A stretch of DNA of 64,000 nucleotides from Yersinia enterocolitica (GTDB lineage: Bacteria; Pseudomonadota; Gammaproteobacteria; Enterobacterales; Enterobacteriaceae). Below, piece by piece: positions 19,406 through 28,752 of this stretch. The notes below the pieces were generated by a model. The model searched no databases, was not told where the DNA came from, and saw only the letters and a list, made by a program, of their open reading frames with translations. A program made the translations under genes and the position numbers. Position 1 is the stretch's first letter, and every line of letters begins with the position of its first letter. The DNA is taken from assembly GCA_002082245.2 (NCBI GenBank), contig NBTC02000002.1:3348001-3412000 (forward strand), written 5' to 3'.

Positions 19406-21559
19406 ATGTTAACCACAGCCATCCAGCATTCGATTAAAATAGATACCAAAGAACACTTAGGCGTCAAGGTATATACCTATACCTGCTATGGCGATAGCGA
19501 AGATAAAAATATTTTTTATGTTATTCCTGAAACTCCAGTATTTTCTGGTCAGGAAAATAAACCTGACTTCTTATTCTATAAATATCGTAAAGAAGAGCAA
19601 CAAGGCGGATACGCACAGTTTACCGTCAAACTTCCTGTGCCATCAGAAAGCGAAGCCGACAAAATAAAAGCACAGCTTTATAGTGGGATATCACCGCAAC
19701 TTGTGGCGAAATCAAAACTTATCGTCCAGTATATTAAAGCTGAAGAATTATTTAATTCCGATCCGACCAATAAAGCCAATCAAGATGCCAAAATTAAAGC
19801 TTTTCAAAATTCTGGATTAACCGAAGAGCAAGCAAAAAAATATATACTCGCTTATAACCCTGACGCGGGTGACGATCAATTTCTTGGTCAACTGATGCCC
19901 GATAATGCGCGTAAAATAGAATTGCGCCAACCCCGCTATACCTCAGCGCAGGCCTCATTGATCATCAATGAGAACAAAGTATTTTACTGTCAGATGCCCA
20001 CACCACTGAGTCCCTCTGGTTTGGGGAATAACGATACTGTATTTAGCATGTCGCTAACGGGGCTGGGAGCAACCCTGTTTGAGAATGTATTAAAAGGAAC
20101 GCCGAGTAACGCCAGTGTCGGGATTCGTTATAACTTCACGCTGGATGCCTCTCTGCCGGCAGTAAAAGTTATTGTCACCTACAACAGTGAGAAAATGAAA
20201 GAAGTGACGCAGACCATTACTCGGCATACCTGGTCTGCGGATGAAAAAGAAATCACCCGTGAATTTTCCGAGAAAGGTGCCGCCAAGGTCACTGTCATTA
20301 CCAGCCTCAGCGCGCAAGAAATGGGCATGAAAGATGACCAATATAGCGCTTGGATAAAAACCTTCGAGGACTGGGGACAAGCACAACTTCAACAAATATT
20401 GTCTAGCCAGACAGGGCTGGATATGAGTATGGATTTGCTGAACGATGCGGGTAGTTTTGATAAATTTAAAGAAAGTCTGAAAAACACGCAGGATTTCACC
20501 CGCGTATATGAAGAAAACCGTGTTGTTCCTTTTTCCATCGCGCCGCAGACTCAGTTGCCGTCTATCCTCTCTATTGTTGGTGCTGAGAAGGTCGATGACT
20601 ATTTCAAAGAATACGATCTTGATGATCCCTTCTTTCAGTTTATTCAACCCGAATTTTATGTCAGTCAGGACCTGGATAAATATGATATTGAAAATATTAT
20701 TGTTATCGCAAAATATGATGATAACCATGTCAGCACACTCCGCTTCGACAGAAAAAACACCGCGTCGCAAAAAACCGAGAAATGGTATATTGATAAAAAA
20801 CTGGGGCGCACCTACAGCTATTCATATACGGTGAATTTCTCAGGGTTGCATTCAAAACCCTATCATTCAGGTAAAATAGATATAATTGATAGTCTGGTTC
20901 AATATATCAACATGGCACAATGCGGTATTGTCTACGCGCAAATTGATTCGTTACTTGATACACAGGCATGGGAAACATTCAACCAGGTGCTATTGAAAGC
21001 CCAATATTCCGATCCAGCGCATGGCGTAGAATTAAAAAGCGATACTCAGGTATTGAATGTTTCCACGCAGCCAAAACCTTTTATTTATCCAGTAGGCATG
21101 AAGCCAGAGAATCCCATTTATTTCACCACCAGTTATTATACCCGGGATGGTGGTAATTTTACTTACATCGAACCAGGTATTGAACCATCTCCGCAATTGC
21201 CCGGATATGGTGGCACCCGTGCGAACCAGATTCAAATAATGAATGCCTTACCGAGGAAAACGACCTACTCCATATTTTTCATCGCACCGAAGAAAGATGT
21301 ACTAATTATCATCTTCGACATGATGGTGAACTATAAGACCTACAAGTTTAAACAGACTAAATCGATTAATCTGGAAGAAAAAGATCTCGTGGATACCACC
21401 ACCCGCCGCGACCTTACCTTCGAATTTTTACCCGATGGCACAGATGACATTCCTGAAATCACCTATAGCGGCACCATTATTTACAATGATGAGCGCGATC
21501 CCAAGCCAATTGAGGGCAAGGTAACCGGTTCATCGGTCGCGGTGGTGGTGAAGTGTTAA
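19406..21559 (+). CDS. Unknown large beta-module protein, island gene 4
   Basis: The 717-aa protein is the longest of the paralogue family. N-terminal motif: IFYVIPETP (36-44), KPDFLFYKY (52-60), QQGGYAQFTV (65-74). The same order occurs in gene 6. Residues 406-411 are DDPFFQ, again shared with gene 6. At least three copies of a beta module follow (YDIENIIVIAKYDD at 426-439, WETFNQVLLKAQYSD at 522-536, and about 630-695). There are no cysteines of note, signal peptide or membrane helix. AGAGGAATAAGCT precedes the ATG. The stop is followed by a GC-richer 100 bp and a terminator-like hairpin, so it may end the first transcript of the island. Confidence 0.8.
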   Translation: MLTTAIQHSIKIDTKEHLGVKVYTYTCYGDSEDKNIFYVIPETPVFSGQENKPDFLFYKYRKEEQQGGYAQFTVKLPVPSESEADKIKAQLYSGISPQLVAKSKLIVQYIKAEELFNSDPTNKANQDAKIKAFQNSGLTEEQAKKYILAYNPDAGDDQFLGQLMPDNARKIELRQPRYTSAQASLIINENKVFYCQMPTPLSPSGLGNNDTVFSMSLTGLGATLFENVLKGTPSNASVGIRYNFTLDASLPAVKVIVTYNSEKMKEVTQTITRHTWSADEKEITREFSEKGAAKVTVITSLSAQEMGMKDDQYSAWIKTFEDWGQAQLQQILSSQTGLDMSMDLLNDAGSFDKFKESLKNTQDFTRVYEENRVVPFSIAPQTQLPSILSIVGAEKVDDYFKEYDLDDPFFQFIQPEFYVSQDLDKYDIENIIVIAKYDDNHVSTLRFDRKNTASQKTEKWYIDKKLGRTYSYSYTVNFSGLHSKPYHSGKIDIIDSLVQYINMAQCGIVYAQIDSLLDTQAWETFNQVLLKAQYSDPAHGVELKSDTQVLNVSTQPKPFIYPVGMKPENPIYFTTSYYTRDGGNFTYIEPGIEPSPQLPGYGGTRANQIQIMNALPRKTTYSIFFIAPKKDVLIIIFDMMVNYKTYKFKQTKSINLEEKDLVDTTTRRDLTFEFLPDGTDDIPEITYSGTIIYNDERDPKPIEGKVTGSSVAVVVKC

Positions 21560-21663
21560 TGGCCCGTCATTCTTCTGGTGTAGCGGCGGCCAGATGTGCT
21601 GCCTCTGAACCGGCCCTCCCGTTGAGGCGGTGATGAACAGTGTTCATTACTATTGGATAGGCA

Positions 21664-21711
21664 GAGCATCGGTCATTGCATTGATGACTGATGCTCGGTT
21701 GATTGTTTTTT
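21664..21711 (+). terminator. Terminator-like hairpin splitting the island into two gene groups
   Basis: GAGCATCGGTCAT pairs with ATGACTGATGCTC (12 of 13 plus one wobble), and TTGATTGTTTTTTA follows. It lies about 105 bp after gene 4 and eight bases before the gene 5 ATG. It could be a full terminator or an attenuator between genes 1-4 and 5-8. Confidence 0.7.
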
Positions 21712-21718
21712 ATTCAAC

Positions 21719-23548
21719 ATGGACACCCCCATGGATAACAGAATAACGGAACAAACTATCGGTTTTATTAATGCAATGCCAGGTAGCCAAGTTTATTATT
21801 ATAGCGCGTTGGCACCCAGTATTTTGGTAAATGAGCAGGCTATTCCCGAAGTGCATTATCAAATATTCAGGAGCAGCGCCACCGCACAACCGACGACTTA
21901 CTACGCAATACTCTCATTGCAGACGCAACTGAACAGCAGTATGGCTGCTGCACAGGCAGCGGCGCGGGATAATCCCGATATTCCGCCGGACGCGACCCTG
22001 CTCCCCTTACAAATTATTGCCAGCACTGCCACGCTCTGTATTCCACAAGCTATGCCTCAACTGCTGAATCACACCTCGCTGGGGAATAATCAGTTTTGCT
22101 ACATCATGGCCGCACTGACTGATACGAATGATATTGAGCGAATCGTCGCGCTGCTTCAGCAACCGGAATCAGCACCGATTGCCGTCAGTTATAAAATCGA
22201 CTACCTGCAACAATTACCCCCCTCAACCTTTGAACTTGATGCCCAATGGGATCAGGTATATGAATATCTGAAAATCTCATTCGGTTTTAATGCGCTGATT
22301 TTTTCTTTTAATATTGATGATATTTCCGAAACCTTAATCAGTAATAAGCTGGTTACTATCAAGGTAAGAAATACCAACCCCGACCATTATATGAAACAAG
22401 CCACGGCTGAATTGAGCACGATTCTGACTTGCGAATTTTTCACCCCAGTATTTGGTCAAATAAAAACAGCCCCCGCGCCTAAATTTGGTTTCCAATTACA
22501 AAACATCTCAGTTAAAGATATTGATAAACGCACGCTCAGTGCCCGAATCACCGAAACTACGGTAGTACGGCGATCTCTCTATCCTCAAGCGCTTTTTGCC
22601 ACATTGGTTAGCCAGAGCCATTATGATGCCATCGACGTCGTAAGCTATCACGAGCTTCAGGATGATTTTTTCTCTTACCGCAGCATAAAAGCTCAACTGC
22701 TGACATCTGAGTTAGACGAAAATATTCAATTGGTGGCGCTCAATTTGACTTATGGTAACACGCGGTCCCCGTTAGTTTTTTCCAGAAATAATATGGCGGC
22801 CAAAACGTTCCATTTTTCCGCCATTATCGACCCTGTAACAAAAAAAATGTCCTGGCCGGTGGAGTATCAGTTCACATTATATTTTAACCATCCGGTCGGT
22901 GGTGTGATGTTTGTCAGTTCAGCCATCATGAGCACATCCTTAACCGAAATTTTTTTAGACATTGAATCGTTATATAGCCGTTATCATTTCGTTATTGCCA
23001 CAGAAAAAAGATTCAACTGGGCATGGTATACATCAATATTGGTAAATATCACCTGTACCCATATTGAAAACAAAGAAAACAGCACATCAAAAAACTTCCA
23101 CATCACCGAGAAAAAACCGTCAGAAGAATACAGCATCATGCTACCAGATCCTGAATGCTATACTTTTTCGGTAATCAAAGAATATAGCATTAGCGCTAAC
23201 ACTCCCCATATACCAGTAAGGTTAGACCAACCCACCAGCCAGGATGTCAGCATATCTTCACGACTCTATAAACAAAGAACGCTGAAAATCACCCCAGCTT
23301 TTGACTGGGAAAGAATCACACAGGTTCTAGTCAATGTGACTTACTGCTATAACCAATTCGCCATGAACACGTTAAAGGAAGCATTTTATTTCTCTGAAGA
23401 CCAGTCAGAACCTGCATTATTTAGCGCAGATCAAACCGACCCGACATTACTGTTTATTAATCTCGACATCATGATTATTGATAATGACGGCGGCGTTGAA
23501 AATAAAAAACTCATTACCGATGAAGAACAGATCAATATTACTAACTGA
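21719..23548 (+). CDS. Unknown beta-module paralogue, island gene 5
   Basis: The 609-aa protein has no recognised domain, signal peptide or membrane helix. It is a diverged member of the island family: YYYSALAPS then PEVHYQIFR near the N-terminus. The segment GNNQFCYIMAALT before a PIAVSYKIDYL strand corresponds to GNNTAIFSAKLT / AAVTYNLTY in gene 6. Two beta modules sit at the C-terminus (FNWAWYTSILVNITC near 23011 and FDWERITQVLVNVTY near 23300). The start is uncertain: ATG at 21719 or 21731. Neither has a good ribosome site and both follow directly on the T-run of a terminator-like hairpin, which is odd. Gene 6 begins 15 bases after the stop. Confidence 0.75.
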   Translation: MDTPMDNRITEQTIGFINAMPGSQVYYYSALAPSILVNEQAIPEVHYQIFRSSATAQPTTYYAILSLQTQLNSSMAAAQAAARDNPDIPPDATLLPLQIIASTATLCIPQAMPQLLNHTSLGNNQFCYIMAALTDTNDIERIVALLQQPESAPIAVSYKIDYLQQLPPSTFELDAQWDQVYEYLKISFGFNALIFSFNIDDISETLISNKLVTIKVRNTNPDHYMKQATAELSTILTCEFFTPVFGQIKTAPAPKFGFQLQNISVKDIDKRTLSARITETTVVRRSLYPQALFATLVSQSHYDAIDVVSYHELQDDFFSYRSIKAQLLTSELDENIQLVALNLTYGNTRSPLVFSRNNMAAKTFHFSAIIDPVTKKMSWPVEYQFTLYFNHPVGGVMFVSSAIMSTSLTEIFLDIESLYSRYHFVIATEKRFNWAWYTSILVNITCTHIENKENSTSKNFHITEKKPSEEYSIMLPDPECYTFSVIKEYSISANTPHIPVRLDQPTSQDVSISSRLYKQRTLKITPAFDWERITQVLVNVTYCYNQFAMNTLKEAFYFSEDQSEPALFSADQTDPTLLFINLDIMIIDNDGGVENKKLITDEEQINITN

Positions 23549-23563
23549 CCATGAGGAAATATC

Positions 23564-25204
23564 ATGTTATTACTGAGAGAAAAAACCGCCACGATTAAAA
23601 ACATCACGTTTTTTTCTGATGATTCAGATGAAAACCAATTTTGGTATTTGCCCGGTGATATTCATATTGCCGTACGCGATGGGAAACCGGTATTTTCATT
23701 AATTAAATACACCGGTGATGACGCCAACCAACAGGGCGGGTACATAAACTTTGAGGTCAATACTGCCGTCGATGAAGGCGAACTCAACACCGCGTTTACC
23801 GATTACCTGAATAAACTGAAGATCAAGCCGAAAAATGCCCGTAAAGCGCCAGTACCGTTTAATAATGGTACTGTGAACTTTTTTGTTCTGGATGCACAAA
23901 ATTCCAACGGCCAGTTGATTAGCGCACAAAGCTCTAGCCTATTTGGTAATAACACCGCCATTTTCAGTGCCAAACTGACGCCACAACAGGCGGTTATTCT
24001 GGAGGCTGCGTTTAATCAAGCGCAGGCACCAGCGGCGGTGACTTACAACCTCACTTATACCGGTATCACCCCAGCATTGAAAGTGGATGTTACAGCGGAA
24101 TTTGACAGCGTTTATAAGGAATTCGGTGCTAAGTTTGGCATTAATATTCCTATTCCGGTCGAGACACCGGCAAGTTTTTGGCTCGGCTTTGACAGCGTGA
24201 TTAAGAAACTGGAGCAAGATCAAAAACTCGTGATTAAAGTGACCGAAAGTATGCCCGGCGATCAGGCGACCAAAGAAAAAGAGTGGGCATTACAGTTTGT
24301 CAAAGAAGAACTACTAAAGATATTTTTCAACGCAACCATTAAACCAAACGCAGAAAGTAATGAGCAGGCAAAATCAGCCAGCGCTTCCATTCTGGAATCA
24401 TTGATTGGCAGTAAAGATGAAAAAGGGAAAGGCGGTCTTTTCCCCTGCGCATCATTGGAATTAAAAGTGGTCAACATTACCGAGCATAAAACCTTATCCT
24501 TTAACTACACTTCATCAAAAGCGATTACTCAGGCCGCCGTACCACAAAACTTTATCGGCACCGACACGTTAAAAGCCCAAAAAGATAAACCTTATTTTAT
24601 TGAAGTAAACGTCAATGATCCGTTCTTTCAGAAAATCGAACTGCAAATCTTCGGCCCTGATGGCTTTGAAGAGTTCGGTATCAAAGCGGCAGCATTTCAA
24701 GCCAGCTACAATAACAATGTCTATACCAGTGATGCCTTTACCGAGGACGGTAAAGAATGGCGGAAAAATATTGCCAGAAGCAAAGACAAAAATGAATTAC
24801 TCGATATTCAAGGCGAGTTTATTTTTAAATCAGCGAGCAGCTCCGGCTGGGAAGGTAACAGCAGCTATCAGTCAAAATTCAAAACCGCTTCTACCACCAT
24901 CGGTCTCGATCCGAGTAATTTACTCACTTTCAATGAAATTGATATTTTCCTCGATCGCCAGTTCTCCTGGGATAAATACAATCAGGTGCTGGTTGAACTC
25001 ACTTATCTTGATGACAAAGAACAAAAGAAAACCAAGAAGTTCTCCTTTAATCCCGATAAAACCAAAGCGCAAACCTTCAAGTATCGCTGCCTGACAGAGA
25101 AACCCTGGACGGTTCATTATACGATTACCTATCTTGAGATCGGCGGGCATACCCGGTTGGTCGACGGTACAGATAATCCGCCTGCCATCGTTATTCCGAC
25201 ATGA
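23564..25204 (+). CDS. Unknown beta-module paralogue, island gene 6
   Basis: The 546-aa protein is the most compact clear member of the family. It has FWYLP (26-30), KPVFSLIKY (41-49), QQGGYINFEV (56-65), GNNTAIFSAKLT (128-139), a long charged helical region (about 205-300), NDPFFQKIEL (351-360) and one terminal beta module (FSWDKYNQVLVELTYLDD, 467-484, then WTVHYTITYLEIGG). It has no signal peptide or membrane helix, so it is cytosolic unless exported by an unusual route. TGAGGAAATATC precedes the ATG. The shared order of motifs with gene 4 shows common ancestry by duplication. Confidence 0.8.
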   Translation: MLLLREKTATIKNITFFSDDSDENQFWYLPGDIHIAVRDGKPVFSLIKYTGDDANQQGGYINFEVNTAVDEGELNTAFTDYLNKLKIKPKNARKAPVPFNNGTVNFFVLDAQNSNGQLISAQSSSLFGNNTAIFSAKLTPQQAVILEAAFNQAQAPAAVTYNLTYTGITPALKVDVTAEFDSVYKEFGAKFGINIPIPVETPASFWLGFDSVIKKLEQDQKLVIKVTESMPGDQATKEKEWALQFVKEELLKIFFNATIKPNAESNEQAKSASASILESLIGSKDEKGKGGLFPCASLELKVVNITEHKTLSFNYTSSKAITQAAVPQNFIGTDTLKAQKDKPYFIEVNVNDPFFQKIELQIFGPDGFEEFGIKAAAFQASYNNNVYTSDAFTEDGKEWRKNIARSKDKNELLDIQGEFIFKSASSSGWEGNSSYQSKFKTASTTIGLDPSNLLTFNEIDIFLDRQFSWDKYNQVLVELTYLDDKEQKKTKKFSFNPDKTKAQTFKYRCLTEKPWTVHYTITYLEIGGHTRLVDGTDNPPAIVIPT

Positions 25205-25220
25205 GCTACGGTAAATAATC

Positions 25221-27158
25221 ATGGTTGAACGCGTTGCGGTGTTACCAGCGGCATTGGACGCCCTGGTAACCACTTTATGCCATCATGTGCCGGATTTAGC
25301 AGGCACGCTATTACCCGACATTCACCGTTTTAGCCAGAAACGGATGGCATCGGGGCTGCTGTCTGCGGCATTTAATACCAGTCTATTGGCTTATAACGGT
25401 TGCCCACTGGAGTTCACGACATCCAGCATAAAACCGCAGGCTGTGGCTTGCACGTTTGATACTTTTCTCCCGCTATTCACCCAGGCTCGTGATATTGGGG
25501 CCTTCAGTGCGGAAAATTACCCACACGCCTCGTCAGACTCGTCTGCATCCTGCTTCGCACACATTGCCCGGATACAACGGCCGGATACGCCTACCCAAGC
25601 GCTAAAATTTGGCTCATGGTTGGGGCGGAAATATACCGCTGACGGCATTAAAACCAAGGTTTACTCCGAAGTACCGCCAAATAATCAAGCATTAATCGCT
25701 CTGTATGCCTCCCCGCTAAATCACGCCAATAGCGATTATCCCCTGCATCAGTTAACCGCAGCCGGACTATCGCTGTTGATGATTGGCTATTACCCAGATA
25801 ACCCTGACACACCAACTGAATATTATTATCAGTGGCACAGCGCAGAAATAACGCTGGCAGACATTGCCAACGTTATGCGGTTATTTGGTATTGAACGTGG
25901 GTTTCCTCCGCTGGCCGCGCTGCTCAGGCAGGTATTAGCTAACATGCCTAATCCAGATGAATTCCCCGCCACCACCTATGGTTTCAGCCTGGTCTATAAC
26001 CATCGACGCCAGTTGGAAAGTTTTAGCCTGTTTACTATGGCGCCGCGCTTTTTAGGCGGCAACGCGCAGGCTGCCATCAAGATTGGTGAGCTATTGCAGC
26101 ACGTGGCACAGCCCATGCCGCTGCTACAAGCGTTGCTCAAGGAGAATGTGCCTCTTCAGTTTAATGTCATCGGCTTTACGGTTGATGCACAGGCAAGGTG
26201 CGGCGTCAGTTGTACCTTCAGCCCGCAGAACGACCTTTGGCGCGAGGTTGCCCTACCAGACCGTAGCCCGCCGCCGCCGCGCGGCATGTCGCCAGATGCA
26301 ATCCTCCGACAACAGCAATCAGAAAACGGGGCATTCCTGTCCAGCGTCAGAACACCCGACGGCCAGTGGCATCAGGATGCCAATGCTTTTGTCACTGCTC
26401 AGGTATTAAGGACGCTCGACTACACCGAGCAAACGGCTCCCTATATTGATCGCGCGCTGGATTTTCTCGCTAGTTGTGAAACCCGCCCCGGTCATTTCAG
26501 TTTCTGGCCTCGTCACGCTCATCCCCGTTGGATGAACGGCCAGATGATTGACGCCGATATTGATGACACGGCGATAATTACCGAAATGTTATACAAATTT
26601 GGCCGTATTTCGCCTGACGCCGTTCGCCTGACGCTGATTGAGATGAATGGCTATCAGCTACAGAAGGTTGATGCCCGACTTACCGAACCACAGCATCAAT
26701 GGGCTGAATGTCAAACCTTCCACACTTGGATGAAACAAAATAATGAGATTAGCCAGCTCGACTGCTGTGTTAATACCAATGCGCTAATTTTACTGTATCG
26801 TTTTTATGGCGAACAATGCGCAACCCTACCGGCTTATTATCGTATTATCACCATGCTGAATAAAGCCGTCGTCTGGAGCCAAAACGAATATCAGAGAATA
26901 ACCCAATTAACCCCCTACTACGCTCATCCCGCCGAATGGTTGTCCACACTTGAATATGCCCAAAATATCGGTATCGATACACTATCTGACATTATTACGC
27001 CGTTAAAAAAATGGCAGCTTGCCAATAGTGCTAGGGAAATACCACTCTATCGTCGTCACGATGGGCAGTATCTGTGGACCTCATCCTATTTATCAGCGCT
27101 AAGGCGTTGTTCTGTTCTCTATGATACGAAGGATACCTATGAACATCTTTCTCAATGA
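25221..27158 (+). CDS. Two-part protein with terpene-cyclase/prenyltransferase-like C-half, island gene 7
   Basis: The 645-aa protein has a C-terminal half (about 365-640) that looks like an alpha/alpha-barrel of the squalene/diterpene cyclase and prenyltransferase superfamily. It has DGQWHQDANAFVTAQVLRTLD (380-400), GHFSFWP (424-430), DADIDDTAI (444-452) containing the DXDD acid motif of class II terpene cyclases, and GQYLWTSSYLSALRR (615-629). The N-half has alternating strand patterns around IKTKVYSEVP, YYYQW and FNVIGFTVDA, faintly like aromatic (ABBA-fold) prenyltransferases; this is weak. No signal peptide or membrane helix. Only the DXDD motif supports catalysis; the substrate is unknown. 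It is the only enzyme-like gene besides the Hint protein in the island. Confidence 0.7.
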   Translation: MVERVAVLPAALDALVTTLCHHVPDLAGTLLPDIHRFSQKRMASGLLSAAFNTSLLAYNGCPLEFTTSSIKPQAVACTFDTFLPLFTQARDIGAFSAENYPHASSDSSASCFAHIARIQRPDTPTQALKFGSWLGRKYTADGIKTKVYSEVPPNNQALIALYASPLNHANSDYPLHQLTAAGLSLLMIGYYPDNPDTPTEYYYQWHSAEITLADIANVMRLFGIERGFPPLAALLRQVLANMPNPDEFPATTYGFSLVYNHRRQLESFSLFTMAPRFLGGNAQAAIKIGELLQHVAQPMPLLQALLKENVPLQFNVIGFTVDAQARCGVSCTFSPQNDLWREVALPDRSPPPPRGMSPDAILRQQQSENGAFLSSVRTPDGQWHQDANAFVTAQVLRTLDYTEQTAPYIDRALDFLASCETRPGHFSFWPRHAHPRWMNGQMIDADIDDTAIITEMLYKFGRISPDAVRLTLIEMNGYQLQKVDARLTEPQHQWAECQTFHTWMKQNNEISQLDCCVNTNALILLYRFYGEQCATLPAYYRIITMLNKAVVWSQNEYQRITQLTPYYAHPAEWLSTLEYAQNIGIDTLSDIITPLKKWQLANSAREIPLYRRHDGQYLWTSSYLSALRRCSVLYDTKDTYEHLSQ

Positions 27159-28563
27159 TCTGGTCACGCTAAACAAAATTATTCTGGAAAACGCGCAGCA
27201 GCAGTTTACCGACAATGTTAATCTGACCAGAAAATTACGGACAACTCTAACGCCATTATCCGATGAATTGATAGCACAGGTCAGTACCGAGAATGTCTCT
27301 GGCGAAATACGCTATCAGATTGAAACCATAACAGATGGCATTAGTTGGACGATGGTACTGAGTTTTTTTCTCAACAAAAACATTCAGGAAATGCCTTATG
27401 TAGTGCTCAATTTCAATCAGTTTGGCAAATTCAATGAAATGATATTTCAGGACGTGGCACTCAAAGCTGAACGGCAATATCAGGCTCAACTAAAACTAAC
27501 CCGACTTGAGCAGCGAGATGCGTTATTAAGAGCCTTATCCAACTACGATGCGCAAACCACGTTGGTGATCGCCATCAAATCTGATACCGGCCTGCTGAAT
27601 ACTATTACTGATCCTAAAATATTTTATTTTGCGGAAAATTATTATCCTTATATCTACCGCGGCATTGCGCCACCGAATCCACGTCTTGAATTAATTCTCA
27701 CACCAATAGAATATCATCAATACTGGTATAACTATTATCAGGATAATATTCGTAAAGATTATCTTTATTATTTACCCGATACGTTTCAACTGGCCAGTAA
27801 CAGCAATGACAATAATAAACCCATGTTGTCGATCTCCTTTTCTGCACCAGAAGGGGCAACAGAGGTGGCTCAGTTTAATGTGACCTTTGACTATTTCTTG
27901 CTACCCAAGGTGGGCAGACAACGCATTAGCGACGCCGAAACTACCTTTATCCAATCCCAGCCACAGGGTAAGTTGATCCCTTTTTCCAGTGCGCATAGCC
28001 TTAAACTACGGTTGTCATTACCGGCGGGGAAAACCGAAGAAACCAACGCAATAGTAAACCTGCAAAGCGGTATTATTGATTCGTTCACGCTGCCATCGGC
28101 GCAGTTTGCAAAAATTTGGGATGCGCTGTTTGATACCACGGCACAGCATCTGTTGCTCAATGGCGAGCTGGAAGTTAAACAGGAAGGCTTTAGCCCTGAC
28201 AATATCCCGGTACAGCTCAGGATGCCGGTTGCATATAAAAATAATCCCCAGCTGTTTATCGATAATTCCACCCCAGTTGAAATTGTCAAAACGCTGAAGT
28301 TTATCAGCAGCCAGGGTGCTTATGATCCCACCGGCCCGAAACCCATAGAACAGATACTAATCAGTATCAACCACCAGACGATAGCACTGAATAGCGAGCA
28401 GCCTACCAAAACCTTAGAAGTGAAAGTGTCGGCCTTGCAACTCATTCTTAATCCGCAAGAAAAGCTGATCTACCATTATGATGTGCAGATTCATTACCAG
28501 GATGGGGCAAGGAAAGAGCTTAGAGATTTAACCTCGACCTTCGAAATTATTTATGTCCCTTGA
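27139..28563 (+). CDS. Unknown protein with terminal beta module, island gene 8
   Basis: The 474-aa protein of unknown function has no signal peptide or membrane helix. The N-terminal 120 residues are helical (IFLNDLVTLNKIILENAQQQF). The middle is beta-rich (PMLSISFSAPEGATEVAQFN, ITDPKIFYFAENYYPYIYRG). The end (KPIEQILISINHQTIAL...IYHYDVQIHYQDG) resembles the repeated beta module of genes 4-6. Its ATG lies inside the end of gene 7 (20-base overlap) with GAAGGATACCT before it, indicating coupled translation with the cyclase-like protein. It is the last gene of the island. Confidence 0.76.
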   Translation: MNIFLNDLVTLNKIILENAQQQFTDNVNLTRKLRTTLTPLSDELIAQVSTENVSGEIRYQIETITDGISWTMVLSFFLNKNIQEMPYVVLNFNQFGKFNEMIFQDVALKAERQYQAQLKLTRLEQRDALLRALSNYDAQTTLVIAIKSDTGLLNTITDPKIFYFAENYYPYIYRGIAPPNPRLELILTPIEYHQYWYNYYQDNIRKDYLYYLPDTFQLASNSNDNNKPMLSISFSAPEGATEVAQFNVTFDYFLLPKVGRQRISDAETTFIQSQPQGKLIPFSSAHSLKLRLSLPAGKTEETNAIVNLQSGIIDSFTLPSAQFAKIWDALFDTTAQHLLLNGELEVKQEGFSPDNIPVQLRMPVAYKNNPQLFIDNSTPVEIVKTLKFISSQGAYDPTGPKPIEQILISINHQTIALNSEQPTKTLEVKVSALQLILNPQEKLIYHYDVQIHYQDGARKELRDLTSTFEIIYVP

Positions 28564-28568
28564 CACTC

Positions 28569-28603
28569 TCCCAACGACGCTGTGGCATTAAAGTGTCGTT
28601 GGG
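28569..28603 (+). terminator. Hairpin after the last island gene
   Basis: Stem CCCAACGAC/GTCGTTGGG six bases after the stop, with a T-rich stretch a little downstream (ATATTGTGTTTTT). Probably ends island transcription. Confidence 0.55.
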
Positions 28604-28651
28604 TAATATATTGTGTTTTTATATATAAACTGATGATAGCGGCAGCTATCT

Positions 28652-28678
28652 AAAAAACCGGCAACGTAACTTTTGCCG
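28652..28678 (-). terminator. Minus-strand terminator downstream of glmS
   Basis: On the minus strand CGGCAA-N8-TTGCCG is followed by GTTTTTTAG. It is a second barrier to transcription entering the island from glmS. Confidence 0.6.
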
Positions 28679-28710
28679 ATTCCTGACAATGACTGTTTTA
28701 ATTTGGTCAT

Positions 28711-28752
28711 AAAAAAATCCGGTATGCTTTTAAACAGCATAACCGGACTTTT
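28711..28752. terminator. Bidirectional terminator next to the Tn7-like end
   Basis: TCCGGTATGCT pairs with AGCATAACCGGA, flanked by seven A on one side and TTTT on the other. It works best on the minus strand as the glmS terminator. It lies just inside the element end. Confidence 0.8.

Noticed and set aside
20090..20770. 226-codon reverse-strand frame inside island gene 4
   Set aside because: It is antisense to a much longer frame with family motifs and a good ribosome site. It has no domain features.
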